A DNA stretch of 64,000 nucleotides. It comes from Pseudobdellovibrio sp031428275 (GTDB lineage: Bacteria; Bdellovibrionota; Bdellovibrionia; Bdellovibrionales; Bdellovibrionaceae). The notes beneath the pieces are model-generated. The model saw only the letters and a list, made by a program, of their open reading frames with translations. It had not been told where the DNA came from and ran no database searches. Below, piece after piece: positions 52,607 to 61,645 of this stretch; position 1 is the first letter of the stretch; every line of letters begins with the position of its first letter. A program made the position numbers and the translations under genes. Location: the NCBI GenBank assembly GCA_031428275.1, contig JANPPC010000009.1, positions 62,001-126,000 on the forward strand, read 5' to 3'.

Positions 52607-54693
52607 TGGAGCAAATTTTTCAGTTCGTTAAAAGATTTGATAAGTATACGAAGAACACAGATCTTCTAATTGCTTTCGCACTGTTAGCCGTTATTGGCGT
52701 GATGATTATTCCGCTTCCGGCCATTATGCTAGATTTAGCTTTAACAATTTCGTTATCTTTAAGTATTTTAATTTTATTAACGGCCCTGTACATCACGAAG
52801 ACTTTAGACTTCACTTCGTTTCCGTCGTTACTTTTAATGACAACGTTATTTCGATTGGCCCTCAACGTTGCAACAACTCGGTTAATTTTAACTCATGGTC
52901 ACGAAGGTCCGCAGGCGGCCGGTAGCGTAATTCAAGCTTTCGGTAATTTTGTCGTCGGAAATAACTACGTTATTGGTTTCATTGTATTCGCCATTCTAGT
53001 CGTCATCAATTTCGTCGTTATCACCAAAGGTTCTGGCCGCGTCGCCGAGGTCGCAGCACGTTTCACTTTAGATGCAATGCCAGGTAAGCAAATGTCGATC
53101 GATGCCGAGCTAAACGCCGGAATCATTAACGAACACGAGGCGAAGCGCCGTCGTAAAGAGATTGAACAAGAAGCCGACTTCTACGGGGCAATGGATGGTG
53201 CCAGTAAATTCGTTCGCGGAGATGCAATTGCCGGTATCATCATCACAGTTATTAATATTGTCGGGGGACTTTTAGTCGGTGTACTACAAAAAAACCTAGA
53301 TTTAGCTACGGCCGCCAAATACTACACAATGTTGACGATCGGTGATGGCTTGTTAGCGCAGATCCCTGCACTGATTATTTCGATCGCCGCGGGTATGATC
53401 GTTACGCGTAGTAGCTCGGGCGAAAATATGGGTAACGAAGTAACCAACCAGTTATTTATGAATCCGCGTGCAATTTACATTACCGCGGGTGTATTAGCAG
53501 CATTAGCTCTGGTTCCCGGCTTACCGACAATTCCATTTTTGGTGATTGCGATAATATTAGGTGCGGTCTCTTGGACAATCACGCAGTACAAAAACGAAAC
53601 TGTTACAAACGAGAAAAAACGGGTCGATGCCGAACTAGCGGCTCCGAAAAAAGAAAACGTCGAGACCATGTTGCCGCTGGATATGGTTGAACTTGAAGTA
53701 GGTTACGGCTTAATTAACGTGGTCGATTCTAGTAAATCGGGTGACTTACTTGAACGTATTGCCTCGATTCGTAAGCAGTTCGCCCTTGATTTAGGTATCG
53801 TTGTTCCGAGTGTTCATATTCGAGATAATTTGCAATTAGCGGCGGGTGAATATCGCTTTCTAGTTAAGGGAAATAAAATCGGCGGCGGAGTCTTACGACC
53901 TGATTCATTACTTGCAATGGATCCCGGTCAAACGACTGAAAAAATCGACGGTATTCCAACAAAAGAACCGGCATTTGGATTAGACGCAATCTGGATTTCA
54001 CAAATCAATCGCGAAAAAGCCGAACTAGCCGGCTATACCGTGGTTGATTTACCAACGGTGATGGCAACTCACATTACTGAAATGATTCGCACCCACGCGC
54101 ACGAATTACTGGGTCGCCAAGAAGCTTCGCAATTGGTCGAAAACTTCAAGAAAACTCACCCCAAAGTGGTTGAAGATCTTATCCCCGATGCACTTTCACT
54201 GGGCGGAGTAGTTCGGGTATTGCAAAATTTATTAAAAGAACAGGTTTCAATTCGAGATCTGTTAACCATATTTGAAACTTTAGCCGATGAGGCCGCGCGC
54301 ACAAAAGATTTAGACTTACTGACTGAATCAGTCCGTAAGCAGTTATCGCGTTCGATCACCGCTAAATACACCGGCGACGACGGCAGTGTGAATGTAATGA
54401 CCTTCGATTCGCGCCTAGAAGAGGTTGTTTCAAATTCATTACTACAAACTGAACAAGGCGTGCAGCTTGTCATGGATCCACAGTCTGCTTCTAAAATGAT
54501 TTCAAACATAGCGATGCAAATTGAATCGCACCCCGAAATTGCTGGTCAGCCGATTCTATTAACGAGTCCAACGGTGCGTCGTCATATTTTTAAGTTGGTA
54601 TCGCGGTTTATTCCGCAACTGATTGTTCTGTCACATAACGAAATAACGTCTGATGCAAGAGTGCAATCAGTCGCAACAGTCGAATTAGCATAG
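52606..54693 (+). CDS. flhA: Flagellar export protein FlhA
   Basis: Large export-gate protein of 695 residues; nine copies bind substrate-chaperone complexes. Eight N-terminal membrane helices surround the conserved loop GSGRVAEVAARFTLDAMPGK and DAELNAGIINEHEAKRRRKE. The cytoplasmic domain begins after residue about 330, with GYGLINVVDSSKSGDLLERI. The start is GTG overlapping the flhB stop (TAGTG). Confidence 0.97.
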   Translation: MEQIFQFVKRFDKYTKNTDLLIAFALLAVIGVMIIPLPAIMLDLALTISLSLSILILLTALYITKTLDFTSFPSLLLMTTLFRLALNVATTRLILTHGHEGPQAAGSVIQAFGNFVVGNNYVIGFIVFAILVVINFVVITKGSGRVAEVAARFTLDAMPGKQMSIDAELNAGIINEHEAKRRRKEIEQEADFYGAMDGASKFVRGDAIAGIIITVINIVGGLLVGVLQKNLDLATAAKYYTMLTIGDGLLAQIPALIISIAAGMIVTRSSSGENMGNEVTNQLFMNPRAIYITAGVLAALALVPGLPTIPFLVIAIILGAVSWTITQYKNETVTNEKKRVDAELAAPKKENVETMLPLDMVELEVGYGLINVVDSSKSGDLLERIASIRKQFALDLGIVVPSVHIRDNLQLAAGEYRFLVKGNKIGGGVLRPDSLLAMDPGQTTEKIDGIPTKEPAFGLDAIWISQINREKAELAGYTVVDLPTVMATHITEMIRTHAHELLGRQEASQLVENFKKTHPKVVEDLIPDALSLGGVVRVLQNLLKEQVSIRDLLTIFETLADEAARTKDLDLLTESVRKQLSRSITAKYTGDDGSVNVMTFDSRLEEVVSNSLLQTEQGVQLVMDPQSASKMISNIAMQIESHPEIAGQPILLTSPTVRRHIFKLVSRFIPQLIVLSHNEITSDARVQSVATVELA

Positions 54694-54706
54694 GTAGGGA
54701 TCGAAT

Positions 54707-56137
54707 ATGCAAGTAAAGAAGTTTGAAGCAAGATCAATGAAAGACGCACTCGAAATGATCAAGACCCAGTTGGGCCCTGATGCGATCATTCTTTCGGCGA
54801 AAGAAACTACAAAGGGTTTCGGCTTAGGCGGAGAAAAAAGTATCGAAGTAACGGCCGCTTACTCAGAAGCCGTTTTGACAAACAAAAAAATTCTTGAAGC
54901 TAAATTTTCGGCTAAAGAAAAAGAGAAGTTTCAAAAAATACCGGCCAAGAATCAAAAAGAAGTGATGCTAAAAATGATCGAAAGCCACGTGGCAAAGATG
55001 AATCAGCAAGTCACGAAGCCGACAGGTAATTCGCGGGCTGCGATCGCCACGCGTTCTCAAAATGCGGTATCGGCCACCCCTTATAAAATGACCGAGCGCC
55101 GTTATATCGATATTGATAACGAACAGAATGTCAGTGCTTCGGCACCGACCACTGCGGTTATTCCGTCGGTGACTCAAGTTGCGCAAAAAACTTGGAACGA
55201 TATGGAAGTGACTTCACTTAAACGAGAAATCGAAACACTAAAACAGGTCATGACCCAGTTCAGATCTGTGCCGCAAAGCTTCGTGCAAGCTCATCCCGGG
55301 GCTGACTTGGGTGTGCACTATCAAATGAGCCCATCGTACCAACGACTTATTCAGCGAGGTCTTTTACCAGAAATCGCGGCAGATATTGTGGTGCAAGCCC
55401 AAAAACAAGTTCCGGCAGACCAGCAGCAAAATAAGAACGTAGTTGATGGTTGGATGGCGAAATACATCATGGATTCAACTCCGGTTGTGCAAATGGCGCA
55501 CGAGCAGTTTCATTTATTTGTCGGCCCATCTGGTGCAGGTAAGACCAGCTCACTGATTAAGTTAGCCAGTGATTTGATTTTGAATCATCGCAAGCGCGTG
55601 GCGATCATTACGACCGATACGTCTAAAGTCGGCGCTTCTGAACAGATGAAGATTTTTTCGCAAATATTAAATGTCCCGTACTTATGTTTACGCTCTCAAC
55701 AAGATTGGGCTCACGTCATTCCGCATCTCGAGCAGCTTGATCATGTTCTAGTTGATTATGCAGGTTTAAATATGCGTAACCAAGACGAACTAAACTATTT
55801 AAAACGAATGTCTCCACCGGTTTATAAGTCATTACGTACGCACTTAGTATTAAGCAGTCTGTCAAAAGATTCTGATCTGATCGAATGTGCAAAACGTTAT
55901 GATGCTTTTGGTTTTAATGACGTTATCTTTACAAATTTAGATGAAGCCAATGTTCATGGAAATATCTATAACTTTGTACGTAAGATTTCAACCGAGCTTT
56001 TTGCATTCGGTATCGGATCAAAAGTGCCAGAAGATTTCGAAAAAGCGACTCCGGAGCGCGTTGTCGATCTTATTTTACAAATTACCCAGGCGGCACAGCC
56101 GCAACACAATTATCACCAGCAGGACATATCACTATGA
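54707..56137 (+). CDS. flhF: Flagellar placement GTPase FlhF
   Basis: SRP-type GTPase of 476 residues that sets polar flagellum position and number. The N-terminal B domain starts MQVKKFEARSMKDALEMIKT. A Gln-rich linker and N domain follow, then the G domain with the P-loop GPSGAGKTSS near residue 270. The G3 motif reads DYAGL rather than the usual DTAGR, and G4 reads TNLDE (family TKLDE). The changed G3 Arg could alter GTP hydrolysis. It overlaps flhG by 4 bases, its regulator. Confidence 0.9.
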   Translation: MQVKKFEARSMKDALEMIKTQLGPDAIILSAKETTKGFGLGGEKSIEVTAAYSEAVLTNKKILEAKFSAKEKEKFQKIPAKNQKEVMLKMIESHVAKMNQQVTKPTGNSRAAIATRSQNAVSATPYKMTERRYIDIDNEQNVSASAPTTAVIPSVTQVAQKTWNDMEVTSLKREIETLKQVMTQFRSVPQSFVQAHPGADLGVHYQMSPSYQRLIQRGLLPEIAADIVVQAQKQVPADQQQNKNVVDGWMAKYIMDSTPVVQMAHEQFHLFVGPSGAGKTSSLIKLASDLILNHRKRVAIITTDTSKVGASEQMKIFSQILNVPYLCLRSQQDWAHVIPHLEQLDHVLVDYAGLNMRNQDELNYLKRMSPPVYKSLRTHLVLSSLSKDSDLIECAKRYDAFGFNDVIFTNLDEANVHGNIYNFVRKISTELFAFGIGSKVPEDFEKATPERVVDLILQITQAAQPQHNYHQQDISL

Positions 56138-56940
56138 AAATCGTAAGCATCACCTCGGGTAAGGGCGGAGTCGGTAAGACATCAGTCGTATGTAATATGG
56201 CACTAGGTCTTTCTCAACTAGGAAAAAAAGTTCTTATCTTCGATGGCGATTTAGGTATGGCAAACGTAGATATTTTCTTTGGTGTTCATCCGCAAAAGAA
56301 TCTGCAAGACCTAGTCGACGGAGTTCCGATTAAAGAATGTCTTACCTCGGTTGCCCATAACATAGATCTACTGGCCGGCGGTAATGGCCTTTATAATCTT
56401 TGCCATTTAAATGCATTTCAACGCCGCGAGGTTGTATCAAGATTATCAGACATGAATTTTTCGTATGATTATTTGTTAATAGATACTTCGCCGGGCTTAC
56501 ATGACCACGTTTTACATTTAAATTCGGTCGCTGATGAATGCTGCGTGATCTTAACGCCAGACCCTTCCAGTTTTACCGATTCTTACGCACTGATAAAAGT
56601 ACTTCATCAAAAATATAAGACGCAAAATTTTTCAATCATTTGTAATCAAGTTGGGACTGAAAAGCAGGGCGAGCAATTGTTCTTAAGATTCGCCGAAGTA
56701 GCGCAGCAGTTTTTACCGATTCGTCTTTCTTATAAGCGAAGTATTCCGTTTGATAGCCAATTGAAGCTGTCAAACCAATTACAGCGTCTCATCTTAAGAC
56801 AGGACCCTAAGTCTATTTCTTCAGTCGCGGTGAAGGCTTTATGCCTAGATTTAGTCTCTCAGCAGCAACTGAATCTGTCGGCAAGCAAGAGTGTTAACGG
56901 TCTAGACAGTTTATTTAGACCAGTCTCTGGTCATGCTTAA
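56134..56940 (+). CDS. flhG: Flagellar number regulator FlhG (MinD-like ATPase, FleN)
   Basis: ParA/MinD-family ATPase of 268 residues. It has the deviant Walker A SGKGGVGKTS, DGDLGMANVDIFFG and YLLIDTSPGLHD (Walker B). The tail LDLVSQQQLNL lacks an obvious amphipathic membrane helix. FlhG limits the number of flagella by stimulating FlhF GTPase. In many genomes it also antagonises the sigma-54 activator FleQ/FlrA, which fits the sigma-54 promoter of this operon. Its ATG overlaps the flhF stop. Confidence 0.94.
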   Translation: MKIVSITSGKGGVGKTSVVCNMALGLSQLGKKVLIFDGDLGMANVDIFFGVHPQKNLQDLVDGVPIKECLTSVAHNIDLLAGGNGLYNLCHLNAFQRREVVSRLSDMNFSYDYLLIDTSPGLHDHVLHLNSVADECCVILTPDPSSFTDSYALIKVLHQKYKTQNFSIICNQVGTEKQGEQLFLRFAEVAQQFLPIRLSYKRSIPFDSQLKLSNQLQRLILRQDPKSISSVAVKALCLDLVSQQQLNLSASKSVNGLDSLFRPVSGHA

Positions 56941-57001
56941 GCAGTTTAGGCTTTGTTGAACGTAACGAATCAGATAAAGTTAAAGATATAGGGGTCAATC
57001 G

Positions 57002-57787
57002 ATGTCAAAAGCAAATCTTCTGAAAAAATATAAAGAAGAACCCAAGAAAAATATTAAGCGTAATCAAAAAGAAGAACTTATTAAAGAGTACTCTCCTTTA
57101 ATAAAATTCGTTGCGCAAAAAATTGCGATACGTTTACCCCCAAATATTGAATTAGATGATCTTATTTCAGCCGGCTCTATTGGCTTGATGGATGCGATCG
57201 ATAAATGGGATCCGACTCGTGATAATAAATTTAAAACCTATGCAGAATTTCGCATTCGTGGAGCCATTCTTGACGAATTGCGCTCGCAGGATTGGGTGCC
57301 GCGCTCGGTACGTGATAAGTCGAAGGCGCTCGATCGAACAATCGCAGCTTTAGAAAACGAGCTTGGTCGCTATCCCACGGAAGAAGAAATTTCAAGCCGT
57401 CTGAATATGCCTATGGTTGAATTTCATGACTTAGTTAATCAGGTTAGACCGGTCAGTTTGCTTTCAATCGATGATCAGCCAACATTTAGTGACTCAGACA
57501 AGAAATCGATCGCAAACTTGTTAGAAGGTGCTAAATCGGGTAATCCGTTTAATCAGCTAAATGTAAAAGTAGTCAAAGATGTCGTCGCTAAAGCCATTGA
57601 AGAGCTTCCCGAGCGTCAGCGCTTAGTTCTATCTTTATATTATTTTGAAGATTTAAATTTAAAAGAGATCGGTCAAGTTTTACGTGTAACTGAATCACGC
57701 GTTTCACAACTGCATGCTCAGGCCGTTACGCGCTTACGTGCAAAACTAGCGGCAACGATTGCGGCTGGCGAATTAGAAGCTATTTAG
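57002..57787 (+). CDS. fliA: Flagellar sigma factor FliA (sigma-28)
   Basis: Sigma-70 family, group 3, 261 residues, for late flagellar genes such as flagellin. Region 2 (LIKFVAQKIAIRLPPNIELD, DLISAGSIGLMDAIDKWDP, FRIRGAILDELRSQDWVPRS) is diagnostic of FliA/WhiG. Region 3 (YPTEEEISSRLN) and region 4 (LPERQRLVLSLYYFEDLNL and the ESRVSQLHAQAV helix) follow. It is the last gene of the operon, 61 bases after flhG. Its stop abuts the convergent lipoprotein gene. Confidence 0.96.
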   Translation: MSKANLLKKYKEEPKKNIKRNQKEELIKEYSPLIKFVAQKIAIRLPPNIELDDLISAGSIGLMDAIDKWDPTRDNKFKTYAEFRIRGAILDELRSQDWVPRSVRDKSKALDRTIAALENELGRYPTEEEISSRLNMPMVEFHDLVNQVRPVSLLSIDDQPTFSDSDKKSIANLLEGAKSGNPFNQLNVKVVKDVVAKAIEELPERQRLVLSLYYFEDLNLKEIGQVLRVTESRVSQLHAQAVTRLRAKLAATIAAGELEAI

Positions 57788-58252
57788 TTATTTATTGCAG
57801 ACCGAATCTGGCAACAGAATCGGTCTGTTAAACTGCTCTTTGCTAATATTTAAACTGCGATTTTTTACCTGCAACTCTACACGCTCTGTTTTATCGAAAA
57901 CGGGCTTTGTTATTTCGACGTAGGCAATCATTTTCGAATTGTAAAACATCACTTTTCTAACTAAAAATTTTTCTGCTTCACCAAAAAATGAAATGTAGAT
58001 CATTTTGTTTAGTAAGTTCTCAACCCGTCTTTTGTACGACTCATTCATTTCGGGTTCGCATACAAAACCTAGCTTTAATAAATAGCGCGATGGGGTTGCG
58101 TCGGTTTCGATCAAGCCAATGTTGCTGCCTTCGGCGAAATTATTTTTTTGTTGGATCGAGCCATCTAAGGCTTCGTCTTTCGCAGAAATTTGGCAGGCCG
58201 ATAACACAAGTAAAAAACCTAATATAATAAATACATTAAACGGGTTTACCAA
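57788..58252 (-). CDS. Small lipoprotein of unknown function
   Basis: A 154-residue predicted lipoprotein (signal FIILGFLLVLSAC). The mature part has a Cys in GFVCEPEMNESYKRR and a C-terminal CNK, perhaps a disulfide. Family not recognised. No ATG is in frame before the signal peptide; TTG 58252 is the start, supported by GGGAGG exactly 6 bases upstream, inside the end of the sigma-factor gene. It therefore overlaps that gene by 17 bases and is translationally coupled to it. Confidence 0.75.
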   Translation of the reverse strand: MVNPFNVFIILGFLLVLSACQISAKDEALDGSIQQKNNFAEGSNIGLIETDATPSRYLLKLGFVCEPEMNESYKRRVENLLNKMIYISFFGEAEKFLVRKVMFYNSKMIAYVEITKPVFDKTERVELQVKNRSLNISKEQFNRPILLPDSVCNK

Positions 58253-59348
58253 GCATAGCCTCCCGAATTTTTTTCATGAGGCGCGCTTCGCTTTGGCGAA
58301 CGGCCTCGCGCGAGATACCATACTTGTCGCCAATCTCTTGTAAAGTTAAGGGCTCGTCACTTAATACGCGCTCTTCAAGTAAGATAATTTCTTTCTCGTT
58401 AAGTTCAGAGCGAAGCGAATCAATGGCTTCCATTAACAGAGAAAGCTGTTCTTCAAGGGCTAATTGTTCGTCAAGCGGTAAGCCGCCATCTTCTTTACGT
58501 AGTAAAGCCGATAGGGGTGTTGCGCTCTCGTCTCCGTTGCTGGCTGGTTTATCTAAGCTGACATCGCGCGAGCTAAGGCGCTTCGCCATTTCGGTTACTT
58601 CGTCTTCAGGAATACCTAATTTATGAGATACTAAAGCAATATTTTCTGACGAAGACATTTTTTCAAGCTCTTGTTTTTGTCTTTGCAGCTGATAAAAAAG
58701 TTTACGCTGATTAGCTGTCGTACCAATGCGAACCATCGAAAACTGGCGCATTAAATACTCTTGAATATAACCGCGAATCCACCAAACTGCATAAGTGATG
58801 AGGCGATTTCCTTTGTAAGGATTGAACTCTTTCACTGCATGCATAAGGCCTACGTTGCCTTCTTGAATAACATCGATCAGTCTATTAGAAAACTTAGCGT
58901 ACTCGGCTGCAATTTTAACTACAAAGCGTAAATTTGAGCGAACAAGTGTTTGTGCAATAGCGGGGTCTTTTGTTTCATAATACTTCTTCGCGAATTCGAG
59001 TTCTTGTTCGCGGCTTAGCACAGGGTATTTGCGAACTTCACTTAAATAGATGGCCAGGGGATCGCGAGTCGTAGCGACCCCGGTTTCGCTTGATTTCTTG
59101 GGCGCTAGCTCGACAACGTCGCGGCCATCAAAATCGACTTCCGCTTCTTTTTCATCGAGAGGTTCTAAAATAACAGGTTCATCTTCTGATACAACTTCAG
59201 CCTCAACAGTCCGATGTTCAGTTTCATTTTTAATGAATTTTTTTTTCATAGACGCAGGCTTAACTTTAGCCGAGGATTTCGCTAATTTTTTTGCGGTGGG
59301 TTTCGCCGCGGTTTGGCCTTTCGAAATGACTTTCTTTTTAACTGCCAT
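58236..59348 (-). CDS. rpoH: RpoH-type sigma factor with lysine-rich N-terminal extension
   Basis: A 370-residue sigma-70 family protein. Residues about 95-365 carry region 1.2 (DPLAIYLSEVRKYPVLS), region 2 (TLVRSNLRFVVKIAAEYAKF, DVIQEGNVGLMHAVKEFNP, the AVWWIRGYIQEYLMRQFSMV block) and region 4 (LTLQEIGDKYGISREAVRQ). The block TTANQRKLFYQLQRQK is the RpoH box, so a heat-shock-type sigma is favoured over RpoD. The first 40 residues are Lys/Ala-rich (SKGQTAAKPTAKKLAKSSAK) and the next 50 acidic, giving a total longer than E. coli RpoH (284). It is 3 bases after the PHA_gran_rgn-like gene. Confidence 0.9.
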   Translation of the reverse strand: MAVKKKVISKGQTAAKPTAKKLAKSSAKVKPASMKKKFIKNETEHRTVEAEVVSEDEPVILEPLDEKEAEVDFDGRDVVELAPKKSSETGVATTRDPLAIYLSEVRKYPVLSREQELEFAKKYYETKDPAIAQTLVRSNLRFVVKIAAEYAKFSNRLIDVIQEGNVGLMHAVKEFNPYKGNRLITYAVWWIRGYIQEYLMRQFSMVRIGTTANQRKLFYQLQRQKQELEKMSSSENIALVSHKLGIPEDEVTEMAKRLSSRDVSLDKPASNGDESATPLSALLRKEDGGLPLDEQLALEEQLSLLMEAIDSLRSELNEKEIILLEERVLSDEPLTLQEIGDKYGISREAVRQSEARLMKKIREAMLGKPV

Positions 59349-59351
59349 TGC

Positions 59352-59660
59352 CTACGCTAAGATCTTTTTAAGATTTTTTTCTAAAGTTTCACGAATCTTA
59401 CCTTTAAATAAGCTAAGTGCTAACGGCAGCTCTACCTCAACTGCAATATTGCAGGCGTCGGCGGTTTTGTCTTGGACTTGCAATTCAGCCTTAAATTGGC
59501 TGCCGGTCACGCGACAGATTTTTGCGGGCTCGTCAAAAGTACAGGCCACTTTGGGATCAAATTTTTTGAAATCATTTTCTCCGCTTAATAAGCCCTTAAT
59601 TTTCTTAAAGGCAGTTGCTGAATCTATTGGCGCTGGTAGTTCAAATTTAAATTTTGGCAT
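59352..59660 (-). CDS. PHA_gran_rgn-like small protein
   Basis: A 102-residue cytoplasmic protein. MPKFKFELPAPIDSATAFKK at the start and VEVELPLALSLFKGKIRETL at the end resemble the 'polyhydroxyalkanoic acid system' family (PF09650), a small SRPBCC-like fold. The function of that family is poorly defined. It is the first gene of a three-gene operon with the RpoH-type sigma factor and a lipoprotein. Family assignment is from pattern recall and is moderate. Confidence 0.6.
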   Translation of the reverse strand: MPKFKFELPAPIDSATAFKKIKGLLSGENDFKKFDPKVACTFDEPAKICRVTGSQFKAELQVQDKTADACNIAVEVELPLALSLFKGKIRETLEKNLKKILA

Positions 59661-59787
59661 GGGAATAGGGTAAGACTTTGTCAGGTTTTCGTCTATGAAA
59701 ACTATGTGTCTAACCTCGTCAAATTTATAGGTCCCATTAGAAGATCAGTTTTGACTGCGCTTTCGTTTCCGTGAGAGAATAAACCCT

Positions 59788-61602
59788 ATGAAATTTGTAA
59801 GAGAACTAAAAAGAACCGACTATGCTGGAAATTTAACGACTAAACACATCGGACAAAAAGTGGTTTTGATGGGTTGGGTCAACTCAAGACGAGATCACGG
59901 CAGTCTTGTATTTATTGACTTAAGAGACCGTGAAGGTTTGGTGCAAGTAGTCCTTGACCCAAACAAAGCTGATACATCGTCAGCCAAAGACTTCCGCGGC
60001 GAGTACGTCGTTGCCTTAGAGGGCATTGTGCGTGCGCGGCCTGACGGAATGAAGAATACCAAACTACAAACGGGCGAAATTGAAGTTGAAGCGATTCGCT
60101 GCGAAATTTTAAATACTGCGGCGACTGTGCCCTTCCAAATAGATGATGAAAATGTAAACGAAACTTTACGTTTAAAATACCGTTATCTAGATTTACGTTC
60201 GCCTCGTTTACAAAAAAACATTATCATGCGCCACCAAGTTGCGCGTTTGGTGCGTGAATTTTTATCCGAAAATGGTTTTATCGAGGTTGAAACTCCTATT
60301 TTGTTTAAATCAACTCCAGAAGGTGCACGTGATTATCTTGTTCCGTCGCGAGTGAACCCGGGAAATTTCTATGCACTGCCGCAATCTCCACAGATTCTAA
60401 AACAGCTTTTAATGGTGGGCGGTTACGATCGTTACTTTCAAATTGCCCGGTGTTTTCGCGATGAAGATTTACGCGCAGATCGCCAGCCTGAATTTTCACA
60501 AATCGATATGGAAATGTCTTTTATTGATACCGAAGATATAATGGAAATGAACGAGCGTATGCTTCGCCATATATGGAAAAGCATTAAAGGTATCGACGTA
60601 CCTAAAATTAAACGTATCAGCTACTTCGAAGCAATGGACACGTATGGTTCTGATAAGCCAGACACGCGCTTCGGTTTAGAAATACAAGACTTAGCTTCAG
60701 TTTTAGCAAATTCGGGTTTTAAAGTTTTTGATGACGCACTTTCGCGCGGCGGAATTGTGCGCGGTTTGAATATCCCAGGCGGCGGAAGTTTCACTCGTGG
60801 GCAGTTCGATAAATTAACCGAATTGGCAAAAAAGAACGGTGCAAAGGGGCTCGTGTGGATGAAGCAAGAAGCTGACGGCACAATTAATTCGCCGATCGCG
60901 AAATTCTTTACTCCAGAAAAATTAAAAGAAATTTTTGCAAAAGTCGGTTGTACACAAAAAGACTGCGCGCTTATTGTGGCAGACGATTACGATCAAGCCT
61001 GCTCGGCTTTATCTTCATTGCGCGTTCAATTAGGTCGCGAATTAAAATTAATCGATTTTACAAAGTATAACTTTTTATGGGTTGTTGATTTCCCGTTACT
61101 TGAATATTCACCAGACGATAAACGTTGGGTGTCACGGCATCATCCGTTCACTTCACCTGCAGATGAATTCTTCGATGATATGATTAACGCGAACGAAAAA
61201 GCCTACCCAAGAATGTTAGCTAAAGCTTATGACTTAGTTTGCAATGGCTACGAAATGGGTGGTGGATCGATTCGTATTTACCGAAATGAAATTCAACAGG
61301 CCATTTTTAAACTTTTAGGTATGTCGAAAGAAGAAACCGAAATGAAGTTCGGTTTCTTTCTTGATGCGCTTAAGTACGGAACGCCTCCGCATGGCGGTAT
61401 TGCCTGGGGTATGGATCGTTTAGTCATGTTATTAACGCAAACCGAGGCTATTCGTGACGTTATTGCCTTTCCGAAAACAGCCAAAGCATCGTGTTTGATG
61501 AGTGATGCTCCAAGTTCGGTCAGCCGGGACCAATTGGTCGAAGTCGGTATACGCTTAAGTGCGCAAGCCGAAAAAGCGGTTGAAGAAGTTAAACCAAGTT
61601 AA
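59788..61602 (+). CDS. aspS: Aspartyl-tRNA synthetase
   Basis: Class IIb synthetase of 604 residues, bacterial type. It has an N-terminal OB anticodon-binding domain (VVLMGWVNSRRDHGSLVFID), catalytic motif 2 (FRDEDLRADRQPEFSQIDME), the inserted GAD domain (about 290-420), and motif 3 (GIAWGMDRLVMLLT) with IRDVIAFPKTAKASCLMSDA. Whether it also charges tRNA-Asn cannot be told from inspection. It is transcribed divergently from the sigma-factor operon and ends against cpaF. Confidence 0.97.
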   Translation: MKFVRELKRTDYAGNLTTKHIGQKVVLMGWVNSRRDHGSLVFIDLRDREGLVQVVLDPNKADTSSAKDFRGEYVVALEGIVRARPDGMKNTKLQTGEIEVEAIRCEILNTAATVPFQIDDENVNETLRLKYRYLDLRSPRLQKNIIMRHQVARLVREFLSENGFIEVETPILFKSTPEGARDYLVPSRVNPGNFYALPQSPQILKQLLMVGGYDRYFQIARCFRDEDLRADRQPEFSQIDMEMSFIDTEDIMEMNERMLRHIWKSIKGIDVPKIKRISYFEAMDTYGSDKPDTRFGLEIQDLASVLANSGFKVFDDALSRGGIVRGLNIPGGGSFTRGQFDKLTELAKKNGAKGLVWMKQEADGTINSPIAKFFTPEKLKEIFAKVGCTQKDCALIVADDYDQACSALSSLRVQLGRELKLIDFTKYNFLWVVDFPLLEYSPDDKRWVSRHHPFTSPADEFFDDMINANEKAYPRMLAKAYDLVCNGYEMGGGSIRIYRNEIQQAIFKLLGMSKEETEMKFGFFLDALKYGTPPHGGIAWGMDRLVMLLTQTEAIRDVIAFPKTAKASCLMSDAPSSVSRDQLVEVGIRLSAQAEKAVEEVKPS

Positions 61603-61607
61603 CGAGC

Positions 61608-61645
61608 AAAAAATCTAACCCTGATCGATTTGATTCAGGGTTAGA
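61608..61645 (-). terminator. Rho-independent terminator embedded in the end of cpaF
   Basis: An 11-bp perfect stem (61614-61624 with 61635-61645, 10-base loop) is followed in minus-strand reading by six T residues (complement of A at 61608-61613). The stem contains the cpaF stop codon and its last codons. It may also slow transcription coming from aspS on the plus strand, but without a T run on that side. Confidence 0.85.

Noticed and set aside
59050..59673. 207-codon plus-strand frame opposite the sigma factor and PHA_gran_rgn-like genes
   Set aside because: Antisense shadow; both minus-strand genes have recognisable domains.
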